Notes: generated from the letters alone by a model not told the origin. 64,000 nt of DNA from Mikania micrantha (GCA_009363875.1 CM018693.1:73206986-73270985); one strand, 5' to 3'. Shown: positions 23,723 through 37,215, counted from the first letter of the stretch. Numbers and translations are program-made.

Positions 23723-26700
23723 TTAAGCATCGTTGTCGGGCACAACTTCTTCAAACAAATGAGGATACTTTGTCTTCATGTGATCCTCACGCTCCCAGGT
23801 AAATTCTGGTCCGCGCTTGGAGTTCGAACGAACCTTTACAATAGGAATACGGCTTCGTTTAAGTCTCTTGAGTTCACGATCCATAATCTCTACAGGTTCT
23901 TCAATGAAATGTAATTGTTCATCAACTCGTATCTCTTCCAACAATATGATCAATGACTCATCAGCGAGACATCTTTTGAGGTTTGATACATGATATACAT
24001 CGTGTACTCCACTGAGTTCATCAGGGAGTCTAAGTCTTTATGCCACAGGAGCTATGCGTTGAGTTATCTCGAACGGTCCGACATACCTTGGTGCTAGTTT
24101 GCCTTTAGCCCCAAAACGAACCACGCCTTTCCATGGGGACACTTTCAACATGACTTGGTCACCCACTTGGAATTCCAAAGGCTTTCGCCGTTTGTCTACG
24201 TAACTCTTTTGGCGGCTACGTGTTGCTTGTAGTCTCTGTTGTATCTGGGCTATCTTATCAGTAGTCTCCTGAATAAGTTCAGGCCCAGTGATTCTGTTGT
24301 CTCCCACTTCGGTCCAACAAATTGGAGACCGACATTTTCTACCATATAATGCTTCGAACGGAGCACATCCAATGCTGCTGTGGTAGCTGTTGTTGTAGGA
24401 GAACTTAATGAGTGGTAAATGTTTATCCCAACTTCCATCGAAGTCTAGGATGCATGTTCTCAACATATCCTCTAGGGTTTGAATCGTTCGCTAGCTTTGT
24501 CCATCCATTTGTGGATGATAAGCGGTGCTCAAGTTGACACTTGTCCCTAAGGATTGTTGCAATGATTGCCAGAACCGTGATGTAAATCGACTGTCCCGGT
24601 CTGAAATAATAGACAATGGCACACCGTGCCTCACTACTATTTCATCAACATAAAGTCTTGCTAGTTTCTCCATCTTATAATTTTCTCTGATCAGCAAGAA
24701 ATGTGCGGACTTGGTAAATCGATCAACGATGACCCAAATCGAATCGTGTCCGCTGGAAGTATGGGGTAGCTTGGTAATAAAATCCATAGCTATTTGTTCC
24801 CACTTCCATTGTGGTACCTCTGGTTGTTCCAGCAAACCTGACGATTTATGGTGCTCAGCTTTGACTTCGGCACATGTTAAGCATTTGCCAACATAAGTGG
24901 CAACATCCTTCTTCATACCTGGCCACCAATAAAATGACCTGAGATCTTGGTACATCTTATCCGCACCAGGATGAACGGAATAGCATGTCTTGTGTGCCTC
25001 GTCAAGTATGAGTGTTCGAAGTTCATCTACTGCCGGGATCCAAACACGATCCTGAAAGTAAACAACTCCATCTTGTTTTGTTTCGAAATGTTTCTCGGCT
25101 CCACAGTCAAGCTCGTGTTTCAAATTGTCTCTTGCCATTGCTTCTTGTTGTGCTCGTATGATTTGATCTCTCAAACTTGTTTGCACAGTCAATCCCATTG
25201 CTCGAACGCGCAAGGGTTTGGCTCTTTCCTTCCGACTCAAAGCATCTGCAACAACATTTTCTTTGCCCGGATGGTATTTGATCACACAATCGTAATCGTT
25301 TAGGAGCTCAAACGAACGTCTTTGTCTCATGTTAATCTCCTTCTGATCAAATATGTGTTGTAAACTCTTGTGATCTATGAAGATAGTGCATTTAGTACCG
25401 TACAGGTGGTGTCTCCAAATTTTTAAAGCAAAGAAAACAGCTCCCAGTTCTAAGTCTTGTGTTGTGTAGTTCTTTTCATGTATCTTCAGTTGTGCTAATG
25501 CGTAGGCAATCACTTTGTCTCGTTGCATTAAATCACAACCGAGTCCCTGATGGGATGCATCACAATAGACTACAAAGTCATCATTGCCTTCTGGGAGTGT
25601 TAGAATTGGAGTATTGCACAATCTTTGTTTCAATGTTTGGAATGCCTCTTTTTGTTTCTGTGCCCATACGAATGGTTCACTCTTCTGTGTTAGCTTTGTG
25701 AGAGGCAAGGCTATCTTAGAGAAATTCGAAATGAATCTCCGGTAATAACCTGCCAATCCCAAGAATGATCTGATCTCTGTTGGTGTTGTCGGCACATCCC
25801 AGTTCTTGATTGCTTCAATCTTGGCAGGTTCCACATGAATACCATTACCGTTAATCACGTGACCCAAAAACTGAAATTCTCTCAACCAAAATTCACACTT
25901 GGAGAATTTGGCATAAAGTCGTTCATCTTTCAGGAGCTCCAAGACTGTCCTGGATGTTGTTCATGTTCTTTCTCGCTTCTTGAATAAATCAGTATATCAT
26001 CAATAAAGACGATAACGAACTGATCTAGGTACGTCTTGGACACCCGGTTCATTAAATCCATGAACACTGCCGGTGCGTTCGTCAGTCCGAATGGCATCAC
26101 CATGAATTCGTAGTGACCGTATCGGATACGAAATGCCGTCTTGGGCATGTCTTCCTCTTGAATCCGGAGCTGGTGATAACCTGAACGTAGGTCTGTCTTT
26201 GAAAAGTACTGAGCTCCCTATAACTGATCAAACAAATCATCAATCATCGATAATGGGTACCGATTCTTGATGCTGATTTTGTTGAGCTCTCTGTAATTGA
26301 TGCACATTCTGAAGGATCCATCTTTCTTCTTGACAAAAAGAAGCGGAGCTCCCCACGGTGAGAAACTCGGTCGAATGAATCCTTTGTCGAGTAGCTCTTA
26401 TAATTGATTGGACAGTTCCTGCATTTCCGATGGTGCATGTCTATATGGAGACTTAGGTACACGAACCGCTCCTGGAAATAAGTCAATTCGATACTGCACC
26501 GATCTCTCGGGTGGCATCCCGGTAAATCATCCGGAAACATGTCCGCATAGTCTTTCACAACCGGTACATCTTGAATCTTGATTGCTTTCTTGTCTTTTTC
26601 TACCACGTGAGCTAAGAATGCGATGCAATGTTTTCTGAGGTACTTGTGAGCCTTCATACACGATATTATCTTGACACTGCGGTTTGCTTGATCTCCATGA

Positions 26701-27058
26701 ATTTCCAAGATCTGATTGTTCTCCACTGGAATACGTAGTAGCTTTTCGGAACAGATGAACTCAACTCTGTTAAAAATAGCCAATCCATTCCGACGATGAT
26801 ATCGAAACTGCCCAGTTCCATCGGTATCAAATCGATGGAAAATGTATGATCGCAAAGTGTTAATGGGAAATTCCTAAGTACTGTGTCTACTGTGATCTGT
26901 TTGCCATTACCTATCTCAGTAGTATAAGGGGAGTCTAATGATTCCTCATCATGATTAAGATGGCTAGCAAAATCGGATGAGATAAAACTCTGATCCGCAC
27001 CAGTGTCAAATAATATAGATGCATAAAAGTCAGATAGGAGAAATGTACCCGTGACCAC
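23723..27058 (-). pseudogene. pol: Element B pol, broken
   Basis: Domains in order on the minus strand: protease with DTGAD (about 27005), reverse transcriptase with an intact FIDDILIYS (about 26010), RNase H, integrase zinc domain (HKTCYSVHPG ... CLTCAEVKAEH), integrase core and chromodomain, ending at 23723. Frame changes fall near 26770, 26520, 26400, 26160 and 25935. The longest open piece, 24491-25942 (483 codons), ends at a TAG (24488-24490) that replaces the codon of the DDE glutamate after DGQS. A second stop lies at 24035-24037. The chromodomain reads VRSNSK where relatives have VRWNS, losing a tryptophan. The last 75 codons are otherwise complete. The element is inactive and older than A or D. 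Confidence 0.9.
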
Positions 27059-28372
27059 ATTTGGGTCTTGTCGAGCAGCAGCGCTTCAATCTGAAAGGCT
27101 CTACTTCTTGCTACTTGAGCCCTTTGGTGATTCTTCTTGGGACAATCCCAAGAAAAGTGTCCAGGCTCGCCATAGTTGTAACAAGACCTGTGATCAGCAG
27201 CAGCAGTAGTGGCTACATTGTTGTTTCTGTTCGAAGCCCCCCGTGCTCCTGCATTGGTTGGCCCAGTGACCAAACTTCCCACAGTTAGTGCATTGTCTGC
27301 ACTGGGTGTTTGGCGGATGATGATACTAGCAGGTGTTGCTCAATGGTGTTGTGCCAGTGTAGGGCTTCTTGATCTGTAGAGGTAGTGGTTGGTTGATCAT
27401 CGGTGTTTGAGTGGTCGCAGCATACTTCTTGACCACTCTTTGTTTCTTAGCCGGCCGTTTATCCGACTTCCTTGAACTTCCACCCTTAGCTGCTTCGGTT
27501 TCCGTCTTCAGCGCCCCGGAGGCAACCATCACATCTGTCAAAGTTGCTGACTGAGTAATAGCCATCCCAATAGTAGTGGGGTGGGCAGAAATCACGTGCC
27601 CTTGGATACAAGACGGTAGTCCACCTACATACCGCTCTATCCTTTTCTCTAGTGTTGGCACCACGTCAGGTGCCAATGTTGCTAACTCGTGGAATCGGGT
27701 GGTGTAGGCCAGATGCCCAGCATCAATCATGACAAGATTGAGTAGCTCACTCTCAACCTTCTTCAGTTCATTCCTTGGGCAAAACTCTACCCTCAGCATA
27801 GCCTTGAAGTCATCCCAAGGCATAGACAGAGCTTCATCCCTGCCCCTTGTCTGAACTTGTACGTTCCACCATGTCAGAGCTCGCTTTGTTAAACGAGCCT
27901 GCAGCGTATCTCACTGTGTGCTGATCAGGACAGCCACTGATGTCGAGAGTCGTTTCCATCTTCTTGATCCACTAGATCAATCCGACGGCACCCTCACTGC
28001 CACTGAAACTTGGTGGCTTGCATCCCACAAAATTTTTGTAGGAATAGTCCTGATGGTGTCGGGTGTTACCGCTGCCTTCTCCAAATGAGTTGGCGATGTT
28101 GTTGTTGTTGTTGCTATTGATCCTGTTCATCATGTCTGGGATCACATCCCGTAGTTGACTGGTCAGCAGTGTAGCCAGTGGCAGTAAAGCTGGTGGTGGT
28201 GTCGGGGATTCAACTCATGAGCAGGATCCAACTCATGAGCAGGTGGTAGGGGAGGAGGAGGTGGAGGAGGAGGTAGATGTGGAGAACAGTCAGGTGGTAT
28301 CGGTGTCGAAGAGTGTGGAGCTGAATCTTGTGGTGTTGGCAGTAAACTTGGTGGTGGTCTTCTTGGCGGCAT
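27059..28372 (-). pseudogene. gag: Element B gag, first unit, broken
   Basis: Gag would form the particle. The start is taken as the ATG at 28372 (MPPRRPPPS), because the proline-rich N terminus and the start position match element A. Frame breaks occur near 28200 and 27900 and around 27320. Capsid-region residues (TTRFHELATLAPDVVPTLEKR, 20 of which are visible in one piece at about 27650-27710) lie in the open piece 27326-27823. A zinc knuckle, CYNYGEPGHFSWDC, has lost its second cysteine to tyrosine. It is nearly identical to 5168-6511 but with its own breaks. Confidence 0.88.
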
Positions 28373-28549
28373 TCTGATCATAACCGAAAGAAAATCGGTT
28401 AGTCCAATGATCAGACGCACAAGACACATGCGAATAGAATCCTATGTTGTATGATCTCTACATGAGAGGGTCCCTAGGTTATAGTCTAGGCCAAATCGTT
28501 TAATTAATGTGACCTATATTACTCTATAACCATGGCTCTGATACCAATC
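28373..28549 (-). promoter_or_regulatory. Element B primer site and leader, first unit
   Basis: GGCTCTGATACCA at 28534-28546 is the complement of the initiator Met-tRNA primer site, next to the LTR end at 28550. The CCTAG/CTAGG hairpin candidate is at 28469-28492. Confidence 0.88.
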
Positions 28550-31500
28550 CGTCACACCCCAAGCCGGCGGGCTGGATCGATTTTCCCGTCGGGCGGAAAG
28601 TTCTCAGGGCGCGATATCATTTGATAATCAAAATGATCAGATTGTTTGCATAGCGCATGATATATAAATGAGAAATGCTAACATGACAATGATATAGAAT
28701 TACAAAGTTAAATTACATTGTTTCTTCATAATTTAACTAAGTAAATCTATCCCAAAAGAATCAAAGTGTTTCTATCTTGTAACTGTTACAAGATCTACAA
28801 AAGATGATTCATTGTTTTGTCATTCCAAAATATGCACGACACAAAATGTAGCTAGGTCTTCTAAAAGTCCACTAGCTATATCCCTGAATGTCTGATGACT
28901 AAACATGTTCCTCACCTGAGAAAACATGCATTGAAACAAAGTCAACACTAGGTTGGTGAGTTCATAAGTTTGATAATTGAAAACCTTGAATTGTTCACAT
29001 ACACAGTCACAATGTCATACATGTTACTTGTACATTGTTTGATTCACCCGATCTCACAATGGCCTCTCCATAGTTACACTTACAAGTAGTACCTCATCCT
29101 ATTAGCTATGCTTATATATAGGGCATATGTAGGGGAACAAGCCCCAGCCACCATCCCACCACATATCTAATAGAACTTAAGACCACTTGCGATACAACTA
29201 TAGATCCCCATTTTCATTTCATCTGTTCATCCCATTTGATATTCACCTGGTGTATCATATGTAGAATAATATTTTGAGAGGGGTTTAGTTATCAAACCGA
29301 AGTATTGATACACCCTCAATGTATTAAGGGAGTTAGATTAATTTAATGTGGTCCTTGTTATTATTCTATTTCTTGTGGCGTTAACTGTTAATCACTTTTA
29401 ATAATAAGAGTGTTAGTTAACCAATTGATAATTATTCCCATCTTGAAGTGAATAGAGCCTTAAAGGAATCCATTACAATCCTCACGTATTCAGATTACAA
29501 TGCATCCGATTTACCTCTACCACTTTGTATTCCCATAGGCCTCATCGAATCTATTACTAGTAGTATGACATGAAGGAAAATCAATTCCTCAGTCTACTAG
29601 TCAACAGTAATCGATGGATTAATTACAATTAGCCTAAGATTAGAAAAGGGGCGTGTGAACTCACCTTGCTGTCGATGTGGTTGACTTAGCCTAAACAAGA
29701 ATGCACGCGCTCGTTGTTGTACTTGTTGTTGTTTTCACGATCCCGTATTGATTTCACGTTGTATGTAACTTATAAGTATAAGTAGTGGTGATATGTGTGC
29801 GTGTATATGTTAGCCCTAGAGTTGGCTAACACTTGTGAGTTTCGGTCTTCATTCGGCCCTGTGTATTTATTATGGGTTTTGATCACACTTAACCCAATTT
29901 GGTTAATGTTAGTACACTTTGTTATTGATTTCATGCTCAACTTGACTCAACGTCTTAATAGTAAAGGTTCTAATTGTAAAACTTAGATTTTTGATTAAAA
30001 GTTATGAACCTTAGCATATTGTAACGTAGTTTTGTATCACCGTTACCCCGGTGGTCTTGACCCTTTAACAACCACTTGTCACGAAAGTCAAATTGCCATG
30101 TTTTAGACTTTATGAAACTCATTACCCAAAACTTGTCATCTTTGTAGTAATGTATTACCAATCCCATGCATATTATAAATCATTTAATTGGTTCAACCTA
30201 TTAGTTTGTATCCTCGTCATATGGGCCGAATGGGTTATGTAGGCCAATAGATGTTCATGGGCCGAATAATAGTCATGGATTGATTGAAATGTGGGCCAAA
30301 AGAATTCCGTAGTCCAAGTGTATGTATATGGGCCGAACGTTTTGGGCCAAATGAATTGTGGTTGTTTCAATCACCATGGGCCGAAGGATTGAATTGGGCT
30401 GATGAAATGTGTGGGCTAAATAAGTGTTTTGGGCCGATCGAATGAGATGGCTTGGCCCTAGGTCAAGCGAACCTTAGGGTTCGTTAAAGTAGAGGTTCGG
30501 CCAATCCACAAGTCTGGTATCTCTCAGGTTCGCACCACCCCCATGATTCATGGCCCATAGATTACTGTTGCTAAGAGGTTCGTGGGAAAGAGATTAGGCC
30601 AGGTTTAGGTTCGCTTAGGTGAAGGTTAGGCGAACCTCAAAGTTCGGTTATGTGAGGATTCGGCTGTTTGAAGGCTTGGCCCACCTGGGTTCGTGAAACC
30701 CTGGTTCGTGGATGGAGCTTCGGTCTGAGGTTCGTGGGTCCAAGGTTTGTTCAAGGGTTCGCCATGAGGGGTTCGTAGCCATGCAGGTTCGGTGATGGTG
30801 CTGGTTCGCAGATCAAGGGTTCGTTCATGATGGGTTCGTGCTCCCTCATAGGTTCGGTTATGGTAGGAAGGTTCGCGATTTGCAGGGTTCGAAGGAGATG
30901 GTTCATGGCTCCTTTGTTCGGTGATGGTGGTTAGCAGCAGCTAGGTTCATCAACTCGAGGGTTCGGCCACCCTTTTGCCCAGCTAGACCGAGGTTCGACT
31001 AGTCGTAGGTTCGGCCAGCCCCTCTCCTTTACGAACCAATAGCTGATCCGCATCATCATCGAACTTCACTTTGTTGAAATGCTACTCCCATGGTAGTGTT
31101 ATAGAAGGTGGTCTCTCGTGGTCATGGGAAAACTTTCGTTGCCCGGTTCTTGTTTTTGTTGCATTTCCGGAACATTACGCGCGTTATTACGGGTTTTAAT
31201 TATAAGAGTTTTAAATTTTTGGTTTTAAAGGGTGTAATTCCTAATAAATGTTTTATATTTATTTTCCTTATTTTATTATCCTTCCAAATGTTTAGCGATT
31301 TTGTTTCGTCAGATCGCGTCACCTTCGCGCGTATTCGTTCGAATCGTCACCTGATCGAACACGACGATGGTCTTGCTTTCTGACTTTTGTTTTATACTTT
31401 TCTGTCATTATTTCAAAACATTAAACTCACATATATGTTTATATGAATCGTCACCCACGCAAACGCACTGTCAGTTCGTTATTCTGAAATAACACTGCTT

Positions 31501-31897
31501 TTATGTTTTGAATTGTGTTTCCTCACTGACGGACTTAACTAAACTTCCTGTTTTCACATTGTTTTCATAATGAATCATCGGACATCTAATTCTTGTCATC
31601 TATGGATATCAGATCGCAACCGACATGTTCTTGTTGTTTACTTGTGCACTATTGTTTCTCTTGATTCATTGTATTAATTGCAGCTAGGTTTTCACCTAAA
31701 TACATACAACTATTGATTATCGTGAGTCATTGTACTTACGGTATTTAAGTTTTCACTTAAATACGTACAACTGTTTCTTTTTTTTTCTTGAATTATGTTA
31801 TCACACACACTGTTCATGCATTGTATTTACACACAGTAAAAAGTGAAAGTACACATACCGTACGGACTTGCCGGACGATCAGGTACTGGATGTCACA
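28550..31897 (-). mobile_element. Element B 5' LTR, carrying two internal deletions
   Basis: On the minus strand it starts TGTGACATCCAGTACCTG at 31897 and ends at 28550 in GACG. Compared with the middle LTR it lacks about 960 bp (junction near 29631, extra AGCC) and about 340 bp (junction near 31130). The second loss removes the TATA box, the first leader segment and the predicted first donor. It abuts G gag at 31898. Confidence 0.88.
30450..31060. repeat. GGTTCG array in B 5' LTR
   Basis: Same array as 9540-10130 with scattered point differences, many of them TTCG to TTTG or TTCA, as expected from CpG decay. Confidence 0.85.
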
Positions 31898-32214
31898 GTA
31901 ATGTCTGTAGATATCACCATGTACCTAACTTGTCGTGTCGCGTCTACAACAACTGCGGCAAGTATGGTCATTTTGCTAATGTGTGTCGGAGTGCACCGCA
32001 AGCACAAAGGATGCAACCTGCACCGCTTGCACTACCTGCTCCTCATGCACAACCACTTCAAGCTGTACCCATTCGTCAAGCACCGGCACATGCGAGAGCC
32101 TGTTACAAGTGCGGAGACGTTGGTCACTTCAGAAATCAATGCCCAAGACTGACGGGTAATGGTACGTTCCAGCAGCTCAAGCCAATCAGGACGTCGTTAA
32201 TGGTGCGTTCCTGA
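31898..32214 (+). pseudogene. gag: Element G gag, C-terminal zinc-knuckle part
   Basis: The sequence enters mid-gene at the B junction with CRYHHVPNLSC, then a first knuckle (NNCGKYGHFANVC) and a second (CYKCGDVGHFRNQC), separated by a proline/alanine-rich linker. Zinc knuckles bind the element RNA for packaging. The frame is lost after NQCPRL, where the protease should follow. The N-terminal gag and 5' LTR of G must lie beyond element B, left of the window. Bases 31843-31897 of the same open frame belong to the B LTR and are not part of the gene. Confidence 0.88.
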
Positions 32215-32226
32215 TCAACAACATAT

Positions 32227-35200
32227 ATGCCTCGCATATTATTTGATTCTGGTGCTGATAGAAGTTTTGTTTCATATGAGTTTGAATCTGTGCTTGGTAG
32301 AACACGTACGAAACTAGATAAACCGTTTAATGTGGAGGTGGACGACAGCAACTTAATTGATATGGACACCATTATTATTGGATGTACGGTGAATCTTAAC
32401 GATCACGTTTTTCCGATAGATCTCATACCTATGCATCTTGGTAGCTTTGATGTTATCATAGGCATGGATTGGTTGGCCACCCACAGAGCGGAGATAGTAT
32501 GCTTTGAAAAATTCATTTGTATTCCTTTACCATCTGGAGAAACTCTGAGAGTATTTGGAGATACTCCTAGTAAGGGCCTTAGACTCATGTCATGTACCAA
32601 AGCTCAGAAGTGTTTAAGAAAGAAGTGTATAGCTTTTCTCGCGCATATAGTAAAAGATAAAGAGAAAGACAAGAGCGTTCAAGATGTTCCAGTTGTACGT
32701 AATTTTCCAGAAGTATTTCCAGAAGATTTGCCGGGGATTCCACCGGAGCGTCAAGATGAATTTAAAATGGATCTTGTACCTGGTGCGAATCCGGTTGCCA
32801 AAGCTCCATACAGGCTTGCGCCTTCAGAGTTACAAGAATTGGCGAGTCAATTGCAAGAACTGTCTGATAAAGGATTCATTCGCCCTAGCCATTCGCCATG
32901 GGGTGCACCGGTCTAATTTGTCAAGAAGAAGGACAGGTCATTCCGATTGTGTATCGATTACCGCGAATTGAATAAGCTGACGATTAAGAATCGATATCCA
33001 TTGCCGCGCATCGATGACCTCTTCGATCAACTTCAAGGATCGGCATGGTTTTCAAAGATCGACCTTCAGTCTGGGTATCATCAGCTTCGTGTGCATGAAG
33101 ACAATATTCCCAAGACAGCTTTCAGAACGAGATATGGCCACTACAAATTTCTGGTAATGCCTTTCGGCCTTACTAATGCGCATGCGGTTTTCATGGACCT
33201 CATGAACCGTGTCTACAGGCCATACCTGGATAAATTTGTGATTGTGTTCATCGATGATATACTCATATATTCCAAGAGCAAAGAAGAACACAAGCAACAC
33301 CTTAAGCTGATTTTGGAGATCTTAAGGAAAGAGCAACTTTATGCCAAATTCTCCAAGTGTGAATTTTGGCTTAAGGAAGTTCAATTCTTGGGCCACATAG
33401 TCAATGAAAAGGGTGTTCACGTGGATCCTGCAAAGATTGAAGCAGTGAAGAATTGGAGTATACCGAAGACACCAATGGAGATTCGTTCATTTATTGGGCT
33501 TACCGGTTACTATCGGTGGTTTATCTCGAATTTCTCCAGGATTGATGTTCCCCTCACTTCCTTGACTCAAAAGAATAGGCCTTATGAGTGGGGACCAAAG
33601 CAAGAAGAGGCATTTCAGACACTGAAGCAGAAACTTTGTGATGCTCCTGTCTTGACATTGCTGGATGGAAATGATGACTTTGTTGTTTATTGTGATGCCT
33701 CCAATCAAGTCTCGGTTGTGTTCTTATGCAATGGGGAAAGGTTGTGGCATATGCATCTAGACAATTGAAGATTCACGAGAAGAACTACACTACACATGAC
33801 TTGGAACTTGGTGTAGTCGTGTTTGCTTTGAATATATGGAGACACTATCTTTACGGCACAAAGTGTGTAGTTTTTACTGATCACAAGAGTTTGCAACATA
33901 TACTTAACCAGAAGGAACTCAATATGAGACAACAGAGATGGGTTGAACTGTTAAATGATTATGACTGTGAAATTCGCTACCATCCTGGTAAAGCAAATGT
34001 AGTAGCAGATACGCTTAGTCGCAAGAGTCATGTTCAAATCCATTGTGTCCGCGTGCACACAAATCTCCATAATGACGTTCTGGTAGCCCAACAAAACTCA
34101 TTCGCTCAAAGCAGCCTTCATGATGAGATGTCTTGTCGGGCTGAAATGCAATTGGAAACTAAAGATGATAGGTTGATGTATTATTTGAATCGGTTGTGGA
34201 TACCGAAGAGAGATGATCTTAGGATGATGATTTTGGATGAAGCAAATAATTCTCGTTACTCAATCCATCCAGGTGCTGACAAGATGTACCAAGACCTTAG
34301 ACTTTTGTACTGGTGGCCTAGAATGAAGAAGGATATCGCTGAGTATGTGGCCAAATGCCTTAACTGTGCAAAAGTCAAAGCTGAACACCAGCGACCTTCG
34401 GGATTGTTAGTATAACCATAAATACCCATGTGGAAGTGGGAGAATATATCAATGGATTTTATTACCAAACTCCAATGAACCGCAAGTGGAAACGATAGTA
34501 TATGGGTGATAATCGATAGATTAACTAAATCGGCTTATTTCTTACCGATACGTGAAACTTACCCTATGCGGAAGTTAGCTCGTATCTATGTACATGAGAT
34601 TGTTAGCCGACATGGAATTCCCTTAAGCATAATATTGGATCGTGATGCTCGTTTCACGGCACGATTTTGGGAATCATTACATGAAGCTTTTGGAACAAGA
34701 TTGGATCTTAGCATGGCTTATCATCCTCAAACGGATGGACAGACGGAGCGAACGATTCAGACATTAGAAGATATGCTAAGAGCTTGTGTCATCGATTTCG
34801 GTGGCAACTGGGATAACCATCTACCATTAGTCGAGTTCTCGTATAACAACAGTTATCACGCGAGCATTGGTATGGCGCCGTTCGAAGCTCTTTATGGTAG
34901 AAAATTTCGGTCACCTATTTGTTGGACCGAGGTCGGAGAATCGCAGAGCACTGGTCCTGAGATTATTCAAGAAACGACTAACAAGATTCATCGGATTCAC
35001 GACAATCTATTAGCAGCTCACAGTCGACAAAAGAGTTACGCGGATAAATGACGTAAACCTTTAGAGTTTGAAGTCGATGATATGGTATTACTTAAAGTGT
35101 CACCTTGGAAGGGATTTTTACGATTCAGGAAGAAGGGTAACCTTGCTCCACGTTATGTTGGCCCTTTTAAGATTCTTGAACGGATCGGGAAGGTTGCCTA

Positions 35201-35507
35201 CAAGCTGGAACTTCCTCCGGAACTTAGTAATGTACACCCGACTTTTCACGTGTCCAATTTGAGAAAATGCTTAGCTGATCAAGATCTTCAGGTACCACTC
35301 GATGATATTCGCATTGATGATACCATGCACTTCGTTGAAAAACCAGTCAAGATAATGGACCGTGAAGTTAAGAAACTCAAGCGCAGTAGAATTCCAATTT
35401 TCAAAGTACGATGGGAGTCGAAGTGTGGTCCAGAATTCACCTGGGAACGAGAAGATCAGATGAAGCTTAAGTACCCACACTTATTTACTACGGTCGTTCC
35501 AAGTTGA
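32227..35507 (+). pseudogene. pol: Element G pol, broken
   Basis: Protease (ILFDSGADRSF, about 32240), reverse transcriptase (FIDDILIYSK at about 33247), RNase H, integrase zinc domain, integrase core and a full chromodomain ending KYPHLFTTVVPS at 35507. Breaks: TAA at 32917-32919 just before FVKKK, a frame shift near 33715, several stops between 34416 and 34490, and TGA at 35049-35051. The first zinc-domain histidine is lost (EANNSRYSIHPG). Core residues DRDARF and DGQTE are present. The chromodomain keeps both tryptophans (VRWESK and FTWERE), unlike A, B and H. Several stops look like C-to-T changes of CAA or CGA codons. Confidence 0.9.
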
Positions 35508-35530
35508 ATTTATGGACGGAATTCCCTCTA

Positions 35531-35541
35531 CTAGGGGAGAC
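35531..35541 (+). promoter_or_regulatory. Element G polypurine tract
   Basis: CTAGGGGAGAC directly precedes the 3' LTR start TGTAACATC at 35542. Confidence 0.88.
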
Positions 35542-36470
35542 TGTAACATCAAAGTATTTCTGGTATGTCCGTACATATTTAAATTGTATTGATAAAACCT
35601 GATATGAAAATTTGGTAATTTTTGATTTACTTTATGGTATTATAACTAGTATACATTGATGAGAACATATAATTATTATGCATAAACCATGGGGAAGTTA
35701 GTTTGAAATATAACTAAACCGAACCACCGAGTTTAATACGGCTGACTAATTATGAAATGAACTTATTTTGGTTCGGATGGTTTAAGGTTATTGCTTTGTT
35801 CACTAAATATAGTCAAGGACACATGGTCATTGTTTATCGAAATGGTGGTGGGACGGCGGTTGGATCGGTTGCGACCGACTCCTAGGTATTCCCTATACAT
35901 AAACTTATTTCGGTCTATCATGGATGTGTATGTGATATGATTTAGTGGGGTTACAGTTTGGGAAACTGATGATTGATAAATATGATAAATAAAAATAGTG
36001 AAAATATTATTGAGAATGGTTACACGAGAGGTTACGAATATAATTATAACGCGAATATTATTTCAGAAACGTTAGCCTAATAATGTGTTCGCGTGGGTGA
36101 CGATTCACACGAATACATTTATTAGGAATAATGTTCTGAGACAATATTGCAAAAATCGTAGATCAAGTTGAAATATGATACGAATGTTGTATTTATAAAG
36201 GTGACGATCTTTATAAATGCGTACGTAAGTAACGCGTTTCAACGAGATAATTAAAATAATATTTTTACGATATTTAAAGTACATAAAAAGGGATTTAAAA
36301 CATTTACTAGGAATAAACACTTTAAACGAATTTAAATAAAATCATTTTCATTAAACGAAATCATTTTATTAAACATTTCGTAATATAAAATACAATTCGC
36401 GTAAAAACCGAACAATTTAAAGGTATTAACGTGAAATAAATGTAACCGAGCACGTGAGATTGTTACGGGG

Positions 36471-36477
36471 TATAAAA
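36471..36477 (+). promoter_or_regulatory. TATA box of G LTR
   Basis: GGGGTATAAAAAGAG is followed within 60 bases by CACACTCTCTCTCTAG, a typical plant start-site context. Confidence 0.75.
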
Positions 36478-36897
36478 AGAGAAAACATCCTCATCTTCCT
36501 CATTTTTCAACTACACACTCTCTCTCTAGAACCAAAATTCGGAGTTTTCTCTCACTAGAACTTCTCACTAATATTTCTTCTTCATCTCCTCACAATTTTC
36601 ACTGATTTTGGTGTCAAAACGAAGCCCTTAACATCCACAACACGAAAGTACAAAGGATCGGAGCTTGGCATTATCACAAACAAGGTAAAATTTAGCTCAA
36701 AGATTCGATTTTTAGGGTCTTCTCTAAAAACCGAGTATATGAACTTGTAACTCGATTTATAGCCATTAAACTTCATTAGATTCGCATGGAAACGAGTTTT
36801 GCTGAACGATTTAGGCTTAAAACAACTGGAAATATGACCTCTTAATAAACCTGCAATAGTGGTTGGTTTTGGGGTGTCGAGTGGTGGAGGATGAACA

Positions 36898-37215
36898 ACA
36901 GAAAACCCCTTAGGCGATCGAGAACCCATGGGGGAGGGAACACCTAATCGAGAACCATCGATGGGCCACACCGAGAACCCTTGATTTCTGTTGTGTTGAC
37001 CGAGAACACTTATGCTTTGATAATATTGGCTGAGAATCACATAGCTAGCCGAGAACCAAATTAGTTTGGTCGAGGACCCCTAGTGTTATGATGCTTTGGA
37101 CCGAAAACAACATATATATAACCGAGAACCTTTTTTCTCTAATGTAGTATAGCCGAGAACCCACAATAGATCAAGAAACCCTTCTCCTTTTGAGGCATTA
37201 GTAGCCGAGGACATC
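36898..37215. repeat. CCGAGAAC array
   Basis: About ten copies of (A/G/T)CCGAGAAC(C) and close variants with irregular spacers of 10-30 bases, downstream of the predicted first donor. K carries the start of a similar array (ACCGAGAATC, about 52098). Confidence 0.85.

Noticed and set aside
23723..28372. Integrated pararetrovirus
   Set aside because: Integrase with zinc and DDE motifs, chromodomain, LTRs and the initiator Met-tRNA primer site all fit a Ty3/gypsy retrotransposon; there is no movement protein or coat region.
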